A DNA stretch of 64,000 nucleotides from the NCBI GenBank assembly GCA_024742665.1, contig JANSYA010000001.1:186001-250000 (forward strand). Direction: 5' to 3'. The stretch comes from a bacterium. Its GTDB lineage: Bacteria > Spirochaetota > Leptospiria > Leptospirales > Leptonemataceae. Under the pieces are notes generated by a model. The model was not told the origin of the DNA. It made no database searches and was given only the letters and a program-made list of their open reading frames with translations. Shown here in pieces: positions 52,374 to 62,238 of this stretch (positions are counted from its first letter, which is position 1; each line of letters begins with the position of its first letter). Made by a program: the position numbers and the translations under genes.

Positions 52374-54824
52374 TTAGATTTCCGTCCCTTTGTTTTCGCC
52401 GGTACCGCTCAGGGTAAAGCGCGCCAGGCGCGTGCGCAGTTCAGCGGCGCGTTCCGCCAGGGAAGAGGCGCGATCTTTGTTGCCCTGCACGTTGCGCAGG
52501 TTTGTTTCGGCTTCTTTGGTTACGTTGGCGATAGCGTTGGAAATCGCGGTCACACGCTCTTTCTGACTGCCGGCGATTTCCTGGGCGTTGTCGGCTTTGC
52601 TCGTAATGTCGACGGTGATATTCGTTACGGACTGAAAGGCGCGAATCTGATTACTGACCGTTCCAAAAATACGTCCGGAGAGCTGTACGATTCCGTTGAT
52701 GGCCGCCCGCACGATTTCCGCGTTCGCCGCCTGGGTTTCTACTTTCGCGTTCACCTCGGTCGATAGCGTCTGCACCCGTTCGAAGGTCGAGAGCATTTCG
52801 CCGGCCCGGCCGGCGTTCGCCGCGCCGATTTCCTGAATCTTATTAACGCTCGTCGTCGTCGCCTGACTGGAAGATTTAATTTCCTGAAGAGCGGACTTCA
52901 CGTTTTCAGTCAGCATGGTTCCTTCCTGAACCCGCTGGATGTTCTCGCGAATATTCTGCGCGATTTCGCTGGCGGCTTCCGCCGAGCGTTCCGCCAGTCC
53001 GCGAACGGCCTCGGCCACGACCGCGAAGCCCTTGCCGTATTCGCCGGCCCGGGCCGCCTCGATGGCGGCGTTCAGCGATAGCAGGTTGGTCTGGTCGGTG
53101 ATGTCGGTGATCGTATCGATGATCTCGTTGATCTGTTTCGAAGATTCGTTGATGGCGTCGATGGCCTGAATCATCTCTTCGAGAACCTTCTCGCCGTTTT
53201 CGACGGAATTCAGCGCCTGGCCGGCCTGTTCGTTGGCGGTCTGCGCCGAGTGCGATACTTCGCTGGCGGACTCGCGCACGACGCTGGCGATATCGATCGC
53301 TTTCTGCGCTTCCGCGGACATGCTCTCCGCCGAATCTGAAATCGAATCGCCGACGCGGTTTAAGTCCTTCATTTCCGCCAGCGTCGCCTGAGAAGTGCAG
53401 CTCTGCTCTTCGGTATAGGCCGCGTTTCGCAGGGACGCCATAAAGTTCGTGTCCATCTCGGTGCGCGCATAGCCCGCGGCGCCGTGCACCATTTCGACGT
53501 TCTCGACGACTTTCGCCGCATTTGAGACGATATCCGCCAGAATCTTCTCCGCGTTATTGGCGTTTTCCATCTGGCGTTCGGTAGCTGTCAGGACGTTGCC
53601 GGCGTTCGCGTTGATTTGATCCGAGGTCTCGCCGAGCTGATTCGATACGACGCGAATCTGGGCGATGATTCCGCTGAGTTCCCGCATGAACGAGTTGAAA
53701 CCTTTCGAGATCTGGCCGATTTCATCGTTTGAATCGACCGCGACCTGGCGGCTCAGGTCCCCCTGGGAAGCAGCCTGGAAGGCGTCGAGCAGTCCGCTTA
53801 CGTCTCTGAGCAGACGGCCGACTACTAAAAATCCCAGCACGCCGGCCGCCATAAAAGCGGCAAGTACGAGAGCGATGTTGAAATACAATCCCAGAGTGGC
53901 TTCGCTCTGGCGATCCACCAGCTTCTGATCGAGGATCGGCGCGATCTCATCGTAGTCGGCCCAGTAGGGGGAGATGATCGCTGTAGAGCGTTTGAAGATT
54001 TCGGTGCCCGAGATGCTAATGTCCTCGGCGTTCTTGTTAATGATTTCGCGTTGAATCAGGTTCGCGAAATTCGCGACATCCGCGTTTCGGCTCTGCATAT
54101 CTTTCAGCGCTTTAATATCCGTATTGTAAATCAAAGCCTCTTGAATATAGCCCTGCTGGGTGCGCTGGGCGAACTGCAATTCGAAGATCAGAAATTCTAA
54201 GCGTGCCTGTTGCTCCGGGGTCTTGCGTTTGCTGGCCGCGATGGCGCCGGAAATTCCGCGGATCTGTCCCATCTCCTCCAGCAGCGGCGGCGCGCCGAGG
54301 GTTACGATGGTCATGAGCGTATAGCTGGGAAGGTCGCCGTCGAGAATCAAGTTCGAGGTATCCGAAATTTTCCGGATCATGGCGACCAGGCTTTCGTTAA
54401 GGTCGGTGTGTTTGCGCCAGCTTTCTTCCGGAGGCATTTCCCGCGAGCTGTCCAGCAGGGTCTGGGTGAGTTTGCGCAGGCGTTCGGACTCCTCTTTGAC
54501 TTCCAGCTCCGCCCCGTACAGCTCTTCGACTTCGGCGACTTTCTTGAGCTGCTCGACGGCGCGGACTCGAAAATCTTTCAGCTTGCTTTCATTCTCTGTA
54601 GCGCCGCCAAGCACAAGGGCCATGGTTCCGCGATGCAGCTGCATGGTCTGGTTCAGCGGGGCGATGGCTTCGATGTAGCGAATCCCGTGGACCTCTTTTT
54701 GAATGAACGAGATCACCGAGGCGTTGATCGTCGTGAACAGCTGGTAGATCAAAAACAAAGACGCCGCGATCAAAATCGCCGCGACCATTCCCAATTTTTG
54801 TCCAAGCTTAAGCCGCTTTAACAT
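52374..54824 (-). CDS. Methyl-accepting chemotaxis protein
   Basis: An 816-residue chemoreceptor. Helix 1 (about 10-30) and helix 2 (about 315-335) enclose a large helical periplasmic sensor. HAMP (about 335-390) leads into a long signalling domain with the conserved hairpin tip [20 protein letters not shown] followed by [18 protein letters not shown]. Between about residues 440 and 500 there is an unusual stretch ([20 protein letters not shown], then [20 protein letters not shown]) that breaks the expected coiled-coil pattern. A strong AGAAGG precedes the ATG. No CheR-binding pentapeptide is seen at the C-terminus, in line with the lack of cheR and cheB nearby. Confidence 0.95.
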   Translation of the reverse strand: MLKRLKLGQKLGMVAAILIAASLFLIYQLFTTINASVISFIQKEVHGIRYIEAIAPLNQTMQLHRGTMALVLGGATENESKLKDFRVRAVEQLKKVAEVEELYGAELEVKEESERLRKLTQTLLDSSREMPPEESWRKHTDLNESLVAMIRKISDTSNLILDGDLPSYTLMTIVTLGAPPLLEEMGQIRGISGAIAASKRKTPEQQARLEFLIFELQFAQRTQQGYIQEALIYNTDIKALKDMQSRNADVANFANLIQREIINKNAEDISISGTEIFKRSTAIISPYWADYDEIAPILDQKLVDRQSEATLGLYFNIALVLAAFMAAGVLGFLVVGRLLRDVSGLLDAFQAASQGDLSRQVAVDSNDEIGQISKGFNSFMRELSGIIAQIRVVSNQLGETSDQINANAGNVLTATERQMENANNAEKILADIVSNAAKVVENVEMVHGAAGYARTEMDTNFMASLRNAAYTEEQSCTSQATLAEMKDLNRVGDSISDSAESMSAEAQKAIDIASVVRESASEVSHSAQTANEQAGQALNSVENGEKVLEEMIQAIDAINESSKQINEIIDTITDITDQTNLLSLNAAIEAARAGEYGKGFAVVAEAVRGLAERSAEAASEIAQNIRENIQRVQEGTMLTENVKSALQEIKSSSQATTTSVNKIQEIGAANAGRAGEMLSTFERVQTLSTEVNAKVETQAANAEIVRAAINGIVQLSGRIFGTVSNQIRAFQSVTNITVDITSKADNAQEIAGSQKERVTAISNAIANVTKEAETNLRNVQGNKDRASSLAERAAELRTRLARFTLSGTGENKGTEI

Positions 54825-54965
54825 TCCCTTCTCCCGACGGCGATTTACAGCTGCTTTTTAGCCGCCGCGCGTCGCCGTCCTGCTCGGGCCTTCCGGTATT
54901 CAGAGCCCTGTGTTCCTTATCGGACGAGACGGCCCCGTTCCCGCATTATTTTGTGAGTGTGAAAA

Positions 54966-57062
54966 TTACGACTGCGCGGAGTCGCTTTGCTTACGGAATC
55001 GTAACTGTTTCCCGGCTGAAATCAGATCGTAGACCCGACGAAATTCATCGTTGGGAACGCGACCTTCGGGGTCCGCCGAAAATTGTTTTCGCAAGCGTTC
55101 GACGAAGTACATGTCGACGGCGCCTTTGCCTTTGGCCTGCACGCGTCCCCGGTATTTACACTTAAAGAAGTACTGGGCCTGCTCGTAAATCGCGCCGGAG
55201 ATGTTGACTTCGCCGGGTGTGCCGGACGATTCCATGCGACTGGCGGTGTTCACTGTGTCGCCCCATATATCATAGGCGAATTTGTTTTTCCCGACCACGC
55301 CGGCCATCACGCCGCCGCAGTGCAGGCCGATGCGAATTTGCCAGAAATCTTCGTTCGCGGCCTGCTTGACCATCGCCATCTGATTCATGAAGTCGCGGAA
55401 TTCGAGCGCGGCCAGCACCGAATCGATGCGATGGGTGCGGCTGAGTTCGGGCAGACCGCCGCAGCACATATAGGCGTCGCCGATCGTCTTGAGTTTTTCC
55501 AGGCCGTGCCTGGCGATAATTTCATCGAATTGAGTGAAGCAACCGTCCAGTTCCTCGACCAGCTCGATCGGCGACATGGTCTCGGCGATCGAAGTAAAGC
55601 CGACGAAGTCCGTGAATACGACCGACACCGATTCATAAACCATCGGCTCGACGCTGCCGCGCTCTTTCAGTTCTTGCGCGACGGAAGCCGGCAGCACGTT
55701 TTGCAGCAGACGTTCCGACTGCTCTCGCTCCGCTTCGACCCGGGACATCAAATTGGAGTTATGCAGGGCGCCTTTGATTTGATCGCAAAAACGGTACAGC
55801 CGCCCGAGATCCGACTCGGGCAAATTCACGCCGCCCTGGCGGACCCAGAGCATACACAGAATCGCCACGACCTGGTTGTCGGCGATCAGCGGAATTTGCA
55901 AACAGCCGGTGATAGCCAGATCCCGGGCAATGCGCTTCTCCAGTTCGTTCGCGTTGTGCAGATGGCTACCCACGTGGCGAATGGTCAGAGGCCGCCGGTG
56001 GCTGAACGGATAATAAATCGAAGAGCCGCCGATTTCGATCGGAGTGCGAAACTCGTTCAGGAAAGTCGTGGTCTCTTCCGGCAGCTGCATGGCGAAGGCG
56101 TACGAGGATCCTTTCGTAAAGATTTCGCCCGTGTCCTGGTCGATGCTCAGCAGCCAGACGCCGTCGGTATCGAAACTGAAAATCAAGTGCGTGAGAATCT
56201 GGCGGATGACGCCGTCGACGTCGCGTTCTTCGTTGAGTTTGCGCGAAAATTCGTTGAGCTTGTCGGTTTCGTTGAGCGCCCGCTCCAGGCCGGACTTCGC
56301 GCTTTGCAGCTCGCGAGTGCGCTCGAAGACCCGCTGTTCGAGCGTGCGGTTGGTTTCTTCAAGCTGGCGGCGCGCTTCCCGGAGTTCGGCTCCGCTCTGA
56401 GCGACTTCCGACGAAAGCGCGAGTTCGCGCTGACTGCGCCCGCTTTCCCGGGCGATCGCCAGCTCTTCCGACAGAGATTGATCGCCCGGCGTGATTTCGA
56501 CCCGCACCCCTGCGATCGACTGATTGTCTTCGTCCGGGATCAGGGTTTCCCCGGCCTGGCAACCCGTGCCGAATACCAGCGAAAAGACGCCGGTCAGTTT
56601 GCCGCATAAGAAGGGACAGCCCCAGCGTTCTTCTTCCGGCTGCGATAGCTGGAGCAGCAGCTCCCAGGGCCCAACGACTCGTAAGACGGCCCGGGGCGCG
56701 GAGTAATCGATCGATTCGAGTTCGAGGGATTCCCACCAGCCGGCGCGCCGGCCTTCGGCGGACCACTTCTGTAAACCCTCCACGAAATTCTGCTCGCCCA
56801 GGTCCAGAATTAAGTCGTGGTCGAGTCGCCCGTCTTCGCTGACCGCGGCGGCGACGGCCCGGGCGAAGACCTCCGGGCCGGTTTCCTGAGCCAGGGTTTC
56901 GACCAAATTCATCAGGCTGGGTTTGAGCCAGAAAGACACTACCTCGCGATCGAAGACGGTCGCGTGCTCCGGTGGCTTCCGATCGGCAGTCGAACCCGTT
57001 GCGGCGTCCGTATTCGATAGGCCGGGGTTCGTGGGAGATGTATTGGAACTTTGCGTTTCCAT
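54966..57062 (-). CDS. V4R-GAF adenylate cyclase
   Basis: A 698-residue soluble class III cyclase. The N-terminal part (about 35-195) ends WGCPFLCGKLTGVFSLVFGT, similar to V4R domains that bind small ligands or metals through cysteines (as in XylR/BchJ-type proteins). A coiled coil (about 205-275) precedes a GAF domain (about 275-440) and a cyclase domain (about 480-665). Metal Asp is kept in VVFTDFVGFT and IGDAYM; Lys in LKTIGDAYM and Asp in YDIWGDTVN indicate ATP, and NTASRMES holds Asn and Arg, so it should make cAMP. The domain order parallels the 1045-residue cyclase at 5755-8892. It lies 141 bases ahead of the MCP on the same strand. Confidence 0.9.
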   Translation of the reverse strand: METQSSNTSPTNPGLSNTDAATGSTADRKPPEHATVFDREVVSFWLKPSLMNLVETLAQETGPEVFARAVAAAVSEDGRLDHDLILDLGEQNFVEGLQKWSAEGRRAGWWESLELESIDYSAPRAVLRVVGPWELLLQLSQPEEERWGCPFLCGKLTGVFSLVFGTGCQAGETLIPDEDNQSIAGVRVEITPGDQSLSEELAIARESGRSQRELALSSEVAQSGAELREARRQLEETNRTLEQRVFERTRELQSAKSGLERALNETDKLNEFSRKLNEERDVDGVIRQILTHLIFSFDTDGVWLLSIDQDTGEIFTKGSSYAFAMQLPEETTTFLNEFRTPIEIGGSSIYYPFSHRRPLTIRHVGSHLHNANELEKRIARDLAITGCLQIPLIADNQVVAILCMLWVRQGGVNLPESDLGRLYRFCDQIKGALHNSNLMSRVEAEREQSERLLQNVLPASVAQELKERGSVEPMVYESVSVVFTDFVGFTSIAETMSPIELVEELDGCFTQFDEIIARHGLEKLKTIGDAYMCCGGLPELSRTHRIDSVLAALEFRDFMNQMAMVKQAANEDFWQIRIGLHCGGVMAGVVGKNKFAYDIWGDTVNTASRMESSGTPGEVNISGAIYEQAQYFFKCKYRGRVQAKGKGAVDMYFVERLRKQFSADPEGRVPNDEFRRVYDLISAGKQLRFRKQSDSAQS

Positions 57063-57222
57063 CCGTACAGTTACTTATCGTCAGGAACGGGGGTGTCCAG
57101 ACAATAAAAGCGAAAGCTGCCGGTCAACGACCTATAACATCGCGTTAAAAATGCGTTGGGAGACCCGGGAAATTCGAGGGCCCTCACGAATTAGCATTGC
57201 GCAGATGCTGAATGCCTGGGCA

Positions 57223-58737
57223 TCACCCGCGCGCCTTGCGGATGCGCATATAATACAGCAGGCCCGTGCAGGTCAGAGCGATGCCCAGCGCCGAGGCGAC
57301 GGGCGCGGTAATCAGCGTGACCAGCATGAACCAGACCTGAATCAAGAGCACCAGCGGCAGCACGACATAAAACAGCGGGACGCGAAAGGGGCGCGGGGCG
57401 TCGGGCAATTTTTTGCGCAGGACCCACACGGCGGCGAAAGTCGAAACGTTAAACACCGCCGATGTGAAGCTAAAAAAGTCGATCATGCGTTCGTAGCCGT
57501 TGCCGGCCACGGTCGCCGCGATCAGCAAGACGGTCGCCCAGGCGCCCTGCAAATACAGCGCATTGTTCGGCGTGCGATGCACGGGGTGGATCTTCGCCAT
57601 CGGTTTGAAAAAGAGGCCGTCCCGGGCCATGGCGTACCAGGTGCGGGCCTTGACCAGAACCTGGGTGCTGACGTTGCCGAATGTGCTTAGCATTACAAAA
57701 AAAGCGATTAATATCCCGCCGAGCACTCCCGCCGCGTTTTCCATGGCGACGGCCGAAATCTGGCGCTTGGCCACGATCACTTCTTCGGCGGGCAGAATGT
57801 ACAGATAGGCGAAATTGACGGCGAAATAAATCAGCATTACGCCGCCGATGCCCACAAAAAGCGAAAGCGGTAGATTCCGGCGCGGGTTCTTGACCTCTTC
57901 GGCGACGTAGGTCGCGCCCTCCCAGCCGCTATAAGCAAAGAAGCCGTAGCGCATGGCGTGGCCGACGGCGAACATCGTACCCCAGCCGAGTTCGTCGGGC
58001 CACAGCGGATTCGTAAAATTCGAAGTCGATCCGTCGCCCGCGAAACAAAAAGCCACGATGCTCAGCAGCGCGAATATCTTCAGGCTGCTGAAGATATTCT
58101 GCATGATGCCGGATAAGAATACGCCGAAGGTATTCGCGAAAGTTAAGAGCCAGATGATCACGAAGGCGATGCCGCCGACGGTCCATTTATCGAAAGCTGA
58201 TTCGCCGGCCGGCACGCCGGTCAATCGTCCGTAAAAGAAACCGGTGTACTCCGCGAAGACCAGGCCCACCGCGACAATCGACGCCGTTTCGCTCACAAAG
58301 AACATGGCCCAGCCGCGCAAAAAGGTCCAGAACTCCGGATAGGCCGCGCGCAGGTACGCATACGGTCCGCCGGACTTCGGCATCATCGCCACGAGTTCGG
58401 CGTAACATAAAGCGCCGAGCATTGTGGCAATGCCGCCGATAAACCAGGCCAGGAAAAAGAGGCCCGTGGAAACCTGACCGGGAGGGATATCGACCAGGCT
58501 GTACTCGGTGCTGGTGGCCAGGCCCGCCGCCGCGATCATCATCACGCCGGGCGTGCGAAAGATACCCGAGCCGATAATGCGACCGATCACGATCGAACAG
58601 GCTTCGGTTAAACCCAGACTGCGTTCGAGCTCGGTGTCTTCGGTGAAGAGATCGTCGACGGCCTCCGTCTGAGGATTCGCCTCGAAGGAGCCAGGTCCGG
58701 CGCTGTACGGATCCGCGTTGTTCGGATCCCCGCTCAT
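57223..58737 (-). CDS. APC-family amino acid permease
   Basis: A protein of 504 residues from the ATG at 58737, which overlaps the stop of ilvE by four bases (ATGA); an ATG at 58758 is possible. It has twelve or so membrane helices. Helix 1 begins LTEACSIVIGRIIGSGIFRT, the typical unwound region of LAT/APC transporters, and later segments include AMRYGFFAYSGWEGATYVAE and STFGNVSTQVLVKARTWYAM. These exchange or import amino acids. Coupling to a branched-chain aminotransferase suggests branched-chain amino or keto acids as cargo. Confidence 0.93.
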   Translation of the reverse strand: MSGDPNNADPYSAGPGSFEANPQTEAVDDLFTEDTELERSLGLTEACSIVIGRIIGSGIFRTPGVMMIAAAGLATSTEYSLVDIPPGQVSTGLFFLAWFIGGIATMLGALCYAELVAMMPKSGGPYAYLRAAYPEFWTFLRGWAMFFVSETASIVAVGLVFAEYTGFFYGRLTGVPAGESAFDKWTVGGIAFVIIWLLTFANTFGVFLSGIMQNIFSSLKIFALLSIVAFCFAGDGSTSNFTNPLWPDELGWGTMFAVGHAMRYGFFAYSGWEGATYVAEEVKNPRRNLPLSLFVGIGGVMLIYFAVNFAYLYILPAEEVIVAKRQISAVAMENAAGVLGGILIAFFVMLSTFGNVSTQVLVKARTWYAMARDGLFFKPMAKIHPVHRTPNNALYLQGAWATVLLIAATVAGNGYERMIDFFSFTSAVFNVSTFAAVWVLRKKLPDAPRPFRVPLFYVVLPLVLLIQVWFMLVTLITAPVASALGIALTCTGLLYYMRIRKARG

Positions 58738-59654
58738 TTGTATACCGGCGTGAGCCAATCGCGGTAGTCGTCGTTTTCGCCGTTGACTGTGCGCATGAAG
58801 ATATCGCGCAGTCGTTGAGTAATCGGGCCGATTTCGCCGTCTCCGATTTCGCGGCGGTCGATTTCCGCCACCCAGGCGAGCTGCGCGCCGGTGCCGCAGA
58901 AAAATACTTCGTCGGCGATATAGAGTTCGGTCCGGCCCACGTCGCGTTCGATAACTTCGATGCCCTGGTCTTTCGCGATCTGAATGATACTGCGCCGGGT
59001 GATGCCTTCGAGTACCGAGGCCGCCAGGTGGGGAGTGATTAAGGCGCCGTCGCGCACGAGAAAGATATTCTCGGCGCTGCCTTCGCTCACGAAGCCGCGG
59101 GTATCGAGAAAGATCGCTTCGTCGAAACCGTTTTGCACGGCCTCCGATTTCGCGAGAGCCGAGTTGATATAGCCGCCGGAAGCTTTGGATCGCGTGGGAA
59201 TAATATTATCGTCAATGCGGCGCCAGCTTGATACGGCCGCCCGCATGCCGCGACTCGTGTCGAGATAATCGTTCAGCGGAATCGTATACATCGCGAAATC
59301 GTCTTCGACGTCATGCAGACGCGGCGAGAGCTGCAGCGCGGACTTATAGATGAAGGGCCGGAAATAAACGTTCTTGCGATATTGATTGCGTCGGGCCAGC
59401 TCCAGCGCGATGTCGATCATCTGCTCGGCGCTCAGGGGCGCTTGCATCTGCATAATTCGTGCGCTGCGGTGCAGCCGTTGAAAGTGGTCGTTCAGGCGAA
59501 AGAGAAAGAGATTCTTGCGGTCTTCGTTGTAATATCCACGTACGCCGCCGAAGACCATCGTACCGTACTGCAGCGCGTGGGTCGCCATGTTGACCTTGCA
59601 CTCGCTCAGGGCTTTGTAGGCGCCCTGGTGATAGGCGATGCTTTCCAGTTCCAT
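58734..59654 (-). CDS. ilvE: Branched-chain amino acid aminotransferase
   Basis: A 306-residue class IV PLP enzyme that transfers the amino group between leucine, isoleucine or valine and 2-oxoglutarate. The PLP-binding Lys157 is in TRSKASGGYINSALAKSEAV. Other conserved parts are MATHALQYGTMVFGGVRGY at the start, FLDTRGFVSEGSAENIFLV, and EGITRRSIIQIA. Length and motif order match IlvE rather than D-amino acid aminotransferase or ADC lyase. It is translationally coupled to the permease downstream and 39 bases from the HerA-like gene. Confidence 0.95.
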   Translation of the reverse strand: MELESIAYHQGAYKALSECKVNMATHALQYGTMVFGGVRGYYNEDRKNLFLFRLNDHFQRLHRSARIMQMQAPLSAEQMIDIALELARRNQYRKNVYFRPFIYKSALQLSPRLHDVEDDFAMYTIPLNDYLDTSRGMRAAVSSWRRIDDNIIPTRSKASGGYINSALAKSEAVQNGFDEAIFLDTRGFVSEGSAENIFLVRDGALITPHLAASVLEGITRRSIIQIAKDQGIEVIERDVGRTELYIADEVFFCGTGAQLAWVAEIDRREIGDGEIGPITQRLRDIFMRTVNGENDDYRDWLTPVYK

Positions 59655-59693
59655 TCAATAGAAAGAGGGCCGGCTACGCCCTCTGGCTGTCAA

Positions 59694-61382
59694 TCAAAAC
59701 CAGCTTGAGCTTTTCTTGCGGCGGCGTCTGCGGGTCGTGCTGATACCCAGGACGCCCAGCAGGCCCCGGGTCACTTCCCGGGCGACGGTCCGGCCGATTT
59801 GTTTCGTCAGCGGGCTGGATGCGATCTTTTCGAGCGTGGACTTCTCGGCTTTGGTTCGACGGCGCGAAGCGCCGGATTTTTTCGCCTTCGTTTTTTCGGC
59901 GACGGCCGCTTCCTGTTGCTCGGCGATATCTTCGATCTTCTTCGAGAGGATTTCGTACGCGCTCTCGCGATCCACGACTTCGTTGTACTTTTCGCGCAAC
60001 TCTGAGCCGGCGATGGCTTCGTCCAGCTCGGCCTCGGTCAGGACGTCCATGCGCGAAGCGGGGGCGCGCAGCATACAGTGAATCAGCGGGGTCGGCTTGC
60101 CCTTTTCGCTCAGGCCGGTAATCATCGCCTCGCCGATGCCCATCGTGGTCAGCAGATCCGCGGCGTCGTAAAAATTCGAAAGCGGAAAATTCTCGGCGGC
60201 GAGTTTGATATTCTTGCGATCTTTCGCGGTGAAGGCGCGCAGGGCGTGCTGCACTTTCAGACCGAGCTGGCCCAGCACCGAAGCGGGAATATCGCCGGGG
60301 TTCTGCGTGACGAAAAAGATGCCGACGCCTTTCGAACGCACGAGCTTGACAATCATTTCGATTTGTTCCAGCAGCACTTTCGACGCGTTGCTGAATACCA
60401 GGTGGGCTTCGTCGACGAAGATCGCGAGCTTGGGCCGGTCCAGATCGCCTTCTTCCGGAAACTTCTCGTACACTTCGGCGAGCAGCTGTAGCATAAACGT
60501 GCTGAAGAGCGCGGGTTTGCTCTGCACGTCGGTCAGGCGCAGCACCGAGACCATACCTTCGCCGTCTTCGTTGATGCGCACCAGGTCTTCGACGTCGAAA
60601 GAACGTTCGCCGAAGAAGATGTCGGCCTCTTGTTGTTCGAGGGCGACGATCTTGCGTAAGATGGTGCCCGCCGATGCCTTCGAAACTTTGCCGTACTCCT
60701 GGACGACGTCCTCATGGCCTTCCGCGACGTACATCAGGGCTTTCTTCAGGTCGGGCAGGTCTAATAATAACAGGCCGTTGTTGTCGCAGTACTGGAAGAC
60801 GACCGCGAGAATTCCCGACTGGGTTTCGTTCAGGTCCAGGATCTTGCTCAAAAGAATCGGACCGAATTCGGCTACAGTGGCTCGCAGGCGCGCGCCCTTC
60901 TCGCCGGACAGCGTAAAAAATTCCACGGGATAACCCCGGGATTCAAAGTCGATGCCGATTCCGGCGTGGCGCTTCGTAATAAAATCTTTTTCTTCGCCCG
61001 GCTGCGCGATGCCGCTCAAGTCGCCTTTGATATCCATCAGGAGCGAAGGCACGCCGACAGCGGATAATTCCCCCGCAATAATTTGTAAGGTTTTGGTTTT
61101 ACCGGTACCGGTCGCGCCGGCGATCAGGCCGTGGCGGTTGAGAGTTTTCAGGGGGATATTGGCCGGGACCTCCGGCGTGACGACGCCGTCTAAAACGGCC
61201 GCGCCCAGAGTGATCTGCGGGCCCTTGTGGGTGTAGCCGGGGGCGACTTTCTTCTCGAAGGCGGCGCGCTGCTTTTCGCTCAGCTCCGGTTCGGCCTGCT
61301 CTGATTTCTTTGTGGTCTTCGTTTTGGTCTTCTTACTGGATTTTTTTGCGGTCTTCTTTTTTGCTTGAGTTTTGCGGGCCAT
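59694..61382 (-). CDS. HerA/DUF853-type ATPase
   Basis: A 562-residue protein of the DUF853 group of HerA-like hexameric ATPases. The N-terminus is a run of Lys/Thr (KKTAKKSSKKTKTKTTKKSE) likely to bind nucleic acid. Walker A is AGATGTGKTKT at about residue 90, Walker B LAIFVDEAHLVF. The C-terminus is also basic (TTRRRRRKKSSSWF). Family members (E. coli YjgR) are thought to act on DNA, but their role is unproven. Its ATG lies on the sequence CATG shared with the opposite strand, so the two genes' starts are close or overlapping. Confidence 0.92.
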   Translation of the reverse strand: MARKTQAKKKTAKKSSKKTKTKTTKKSEQAEPELSEKQRAAFEKKVAPGYTHKGPQITLGAAVLDGVVTPEVPANIPLKTLNRHGLIAGATGTGKTKTLQIIAGELSAVGVPSLLMDIKGDLSGIAQPGEEKDFITKRHAGIGIDFESRGYPVEFFTLSGEKGARLRATVAEFGPILLSKILDLNETQSGILAVVFQYCDNNGLLLLDLPDLKKALMYVAEGHEDVVQEYGKVSKASAGTILRKIVALEQQEADIFFGERSFDVEDLVRINEDGEGMVSVLRLTDVQSKPALFSTFMLQLLAEVYEKFPEEGDLDRPKLAIFVDEAHLVFSNASKVLLEQIEMIVKLVRSKGVGIFFVTQNPGDIPASVLGQLGLKVQHALRAFTAKDRKNIKLAAENFPLSNFYDAADLLTTMGIGEAMITGLSEKGKPTPLIHCMLRAPASRMDVLTEAELDEAIAGSELREKYNEVVDRESAYEILSKKIEDIAEQQEAAVAEKTKAKKSGASRRRTKAEKSTLEKIASSPLTKQIGRTVAREVTRGLLGVLGISTTRRRRRKKSSSWF

Positions 61383-61416
61383 GTTTGCGTATTTCGCCCG
61401 GTTCGGAAGGGGTCAA

Positions 61417-62238
61417 GTGTATTTACGAAAAGTCCAGTTAAACCCGGTAAACGGCGCTCCGGGGCGATTTGAATTCGCTGCAGAAGGCATCGGCGTCCGC
61501 AGTCGACGGCGGACGCCGATTGGCGTGCTGCTTTGCGCGCTCGCGTTCGTCACATTATCCGCCTGCTTCTCCGGCAATCGTCGCGCCGCGGCGGACGCAG
61601 TGCTCGTATCGGAGCGGCCGGACCTGGCCGAGTTTACGCCGATCAAAGACGACGCCCTGGCCGCCCGCTACGCGCCGGTGCTCGTGCCGTCGCCGGACTA
61701 CGGCGATCCCGTCGCGCTGTACTATCGCGCGAGTAAAGACACAAAGGGCAATACTCACTTAACGTATCATTTTCTGTGGGAATTCGAGCGTAACGATACC
61801 GGCGGCTGCCTGCCTTTCTTAAGTCGCAATATTTACACCGGCGGGCTGGGTTTGCAGCGGACCATGTTCGGCCCCGGCGACATTGAGCTTGTGTCGCTGC
61901 AGATCGATCCCGCCGGGCGGGTCTTCGCGTTGTTTTACGAGACGGCCGAAAACTACGATCCGTCGAGCTTCGGCGTGAAACACAAACGCGTTTCGCGGCT
62001 TGTGACGAGCGGCGAAATCAAAGGGCCGTACTTGTTTGAAGTGATCTCCTGGAACCATCTGTTTGAAGCGCGGGAGATGGAAAGTCTGAGCGATGCGGAG
62101 CGCGCGAATCTTGTGCAGCTCACGCCGGAATACTTCAGCGAAAAACTCTGGCGACAGTACGAAATGTACAAAGCCGAAGAATCCTTCTTCAGCCGCAGCC
62201 GCGCGCATGAGCCCTTCGAACGCGAAGCGTTCGAGTAA
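61417..62238 (+). CDS. Unknown lipoprotein
   Basis: From a GTG at 61417, with AAGGGG four bases upstream, the protein has 273 residues. A late signal peptide ends in the lipobox LSAC (TPIGVLLCALAFVTLSAC), so it should be lipid-anchored. The mature part contains HLTYHFLWEFERNDTGGCLP, YTGGLGLQRTMFGPGDIEL and YLFEVISWNHLFE, a beta-rich pattern with aromatic residues. Starts at 61372 (TTG) or 61381 (ATG) are possible and would overlap the divergent HerA start. I recognise no family; the stop at 62238 is followed by a copied sequence (see the repeat entry). Confidence 0.72.
   Translation: MYLRKVQLNPVNGAPGRFEFAAEGIGVRSRRRTPIGVLLCALAFVTLSACFSGNRRAAADAVLVSERPDLAEFTPIKDDALAARYAPVLVPSPDYGDPVALYYRASKDTKGNTHLTYHFLWEFERNDTGGCLPFLSRNIYTGGLGLQRTMFGPGDIELVSLQIDPAGRVFALFYETAENYDPSSFGVKHKRVSRLVTSGEIKGPYLFEVISWNHLFEAREMESLSDAERANLVQLTPEYFSEKLWRQYEMYKAEESFFSRSRAHEPFEREAFE

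Noticed and set aside
54825..54965. Intrinsic terminator between the V4R cyclase and the MCP
   Set aside because: Loose GC pairing can be drawn, but no tight hairpin with a T-run is present.
55083..56609. 508-codon plus-strand frame opposite the V4R cyclase
   Set aside because: No recognisable domain; the minus strand has intact cyclase and GAF motifs.
40940..57062. Mobile element or genomic island carrying the chemosensory cluster
   Set aside because: No integrase, transposase, tRNA or flanking direct repeats were seen, and base composition resembles the flanks.
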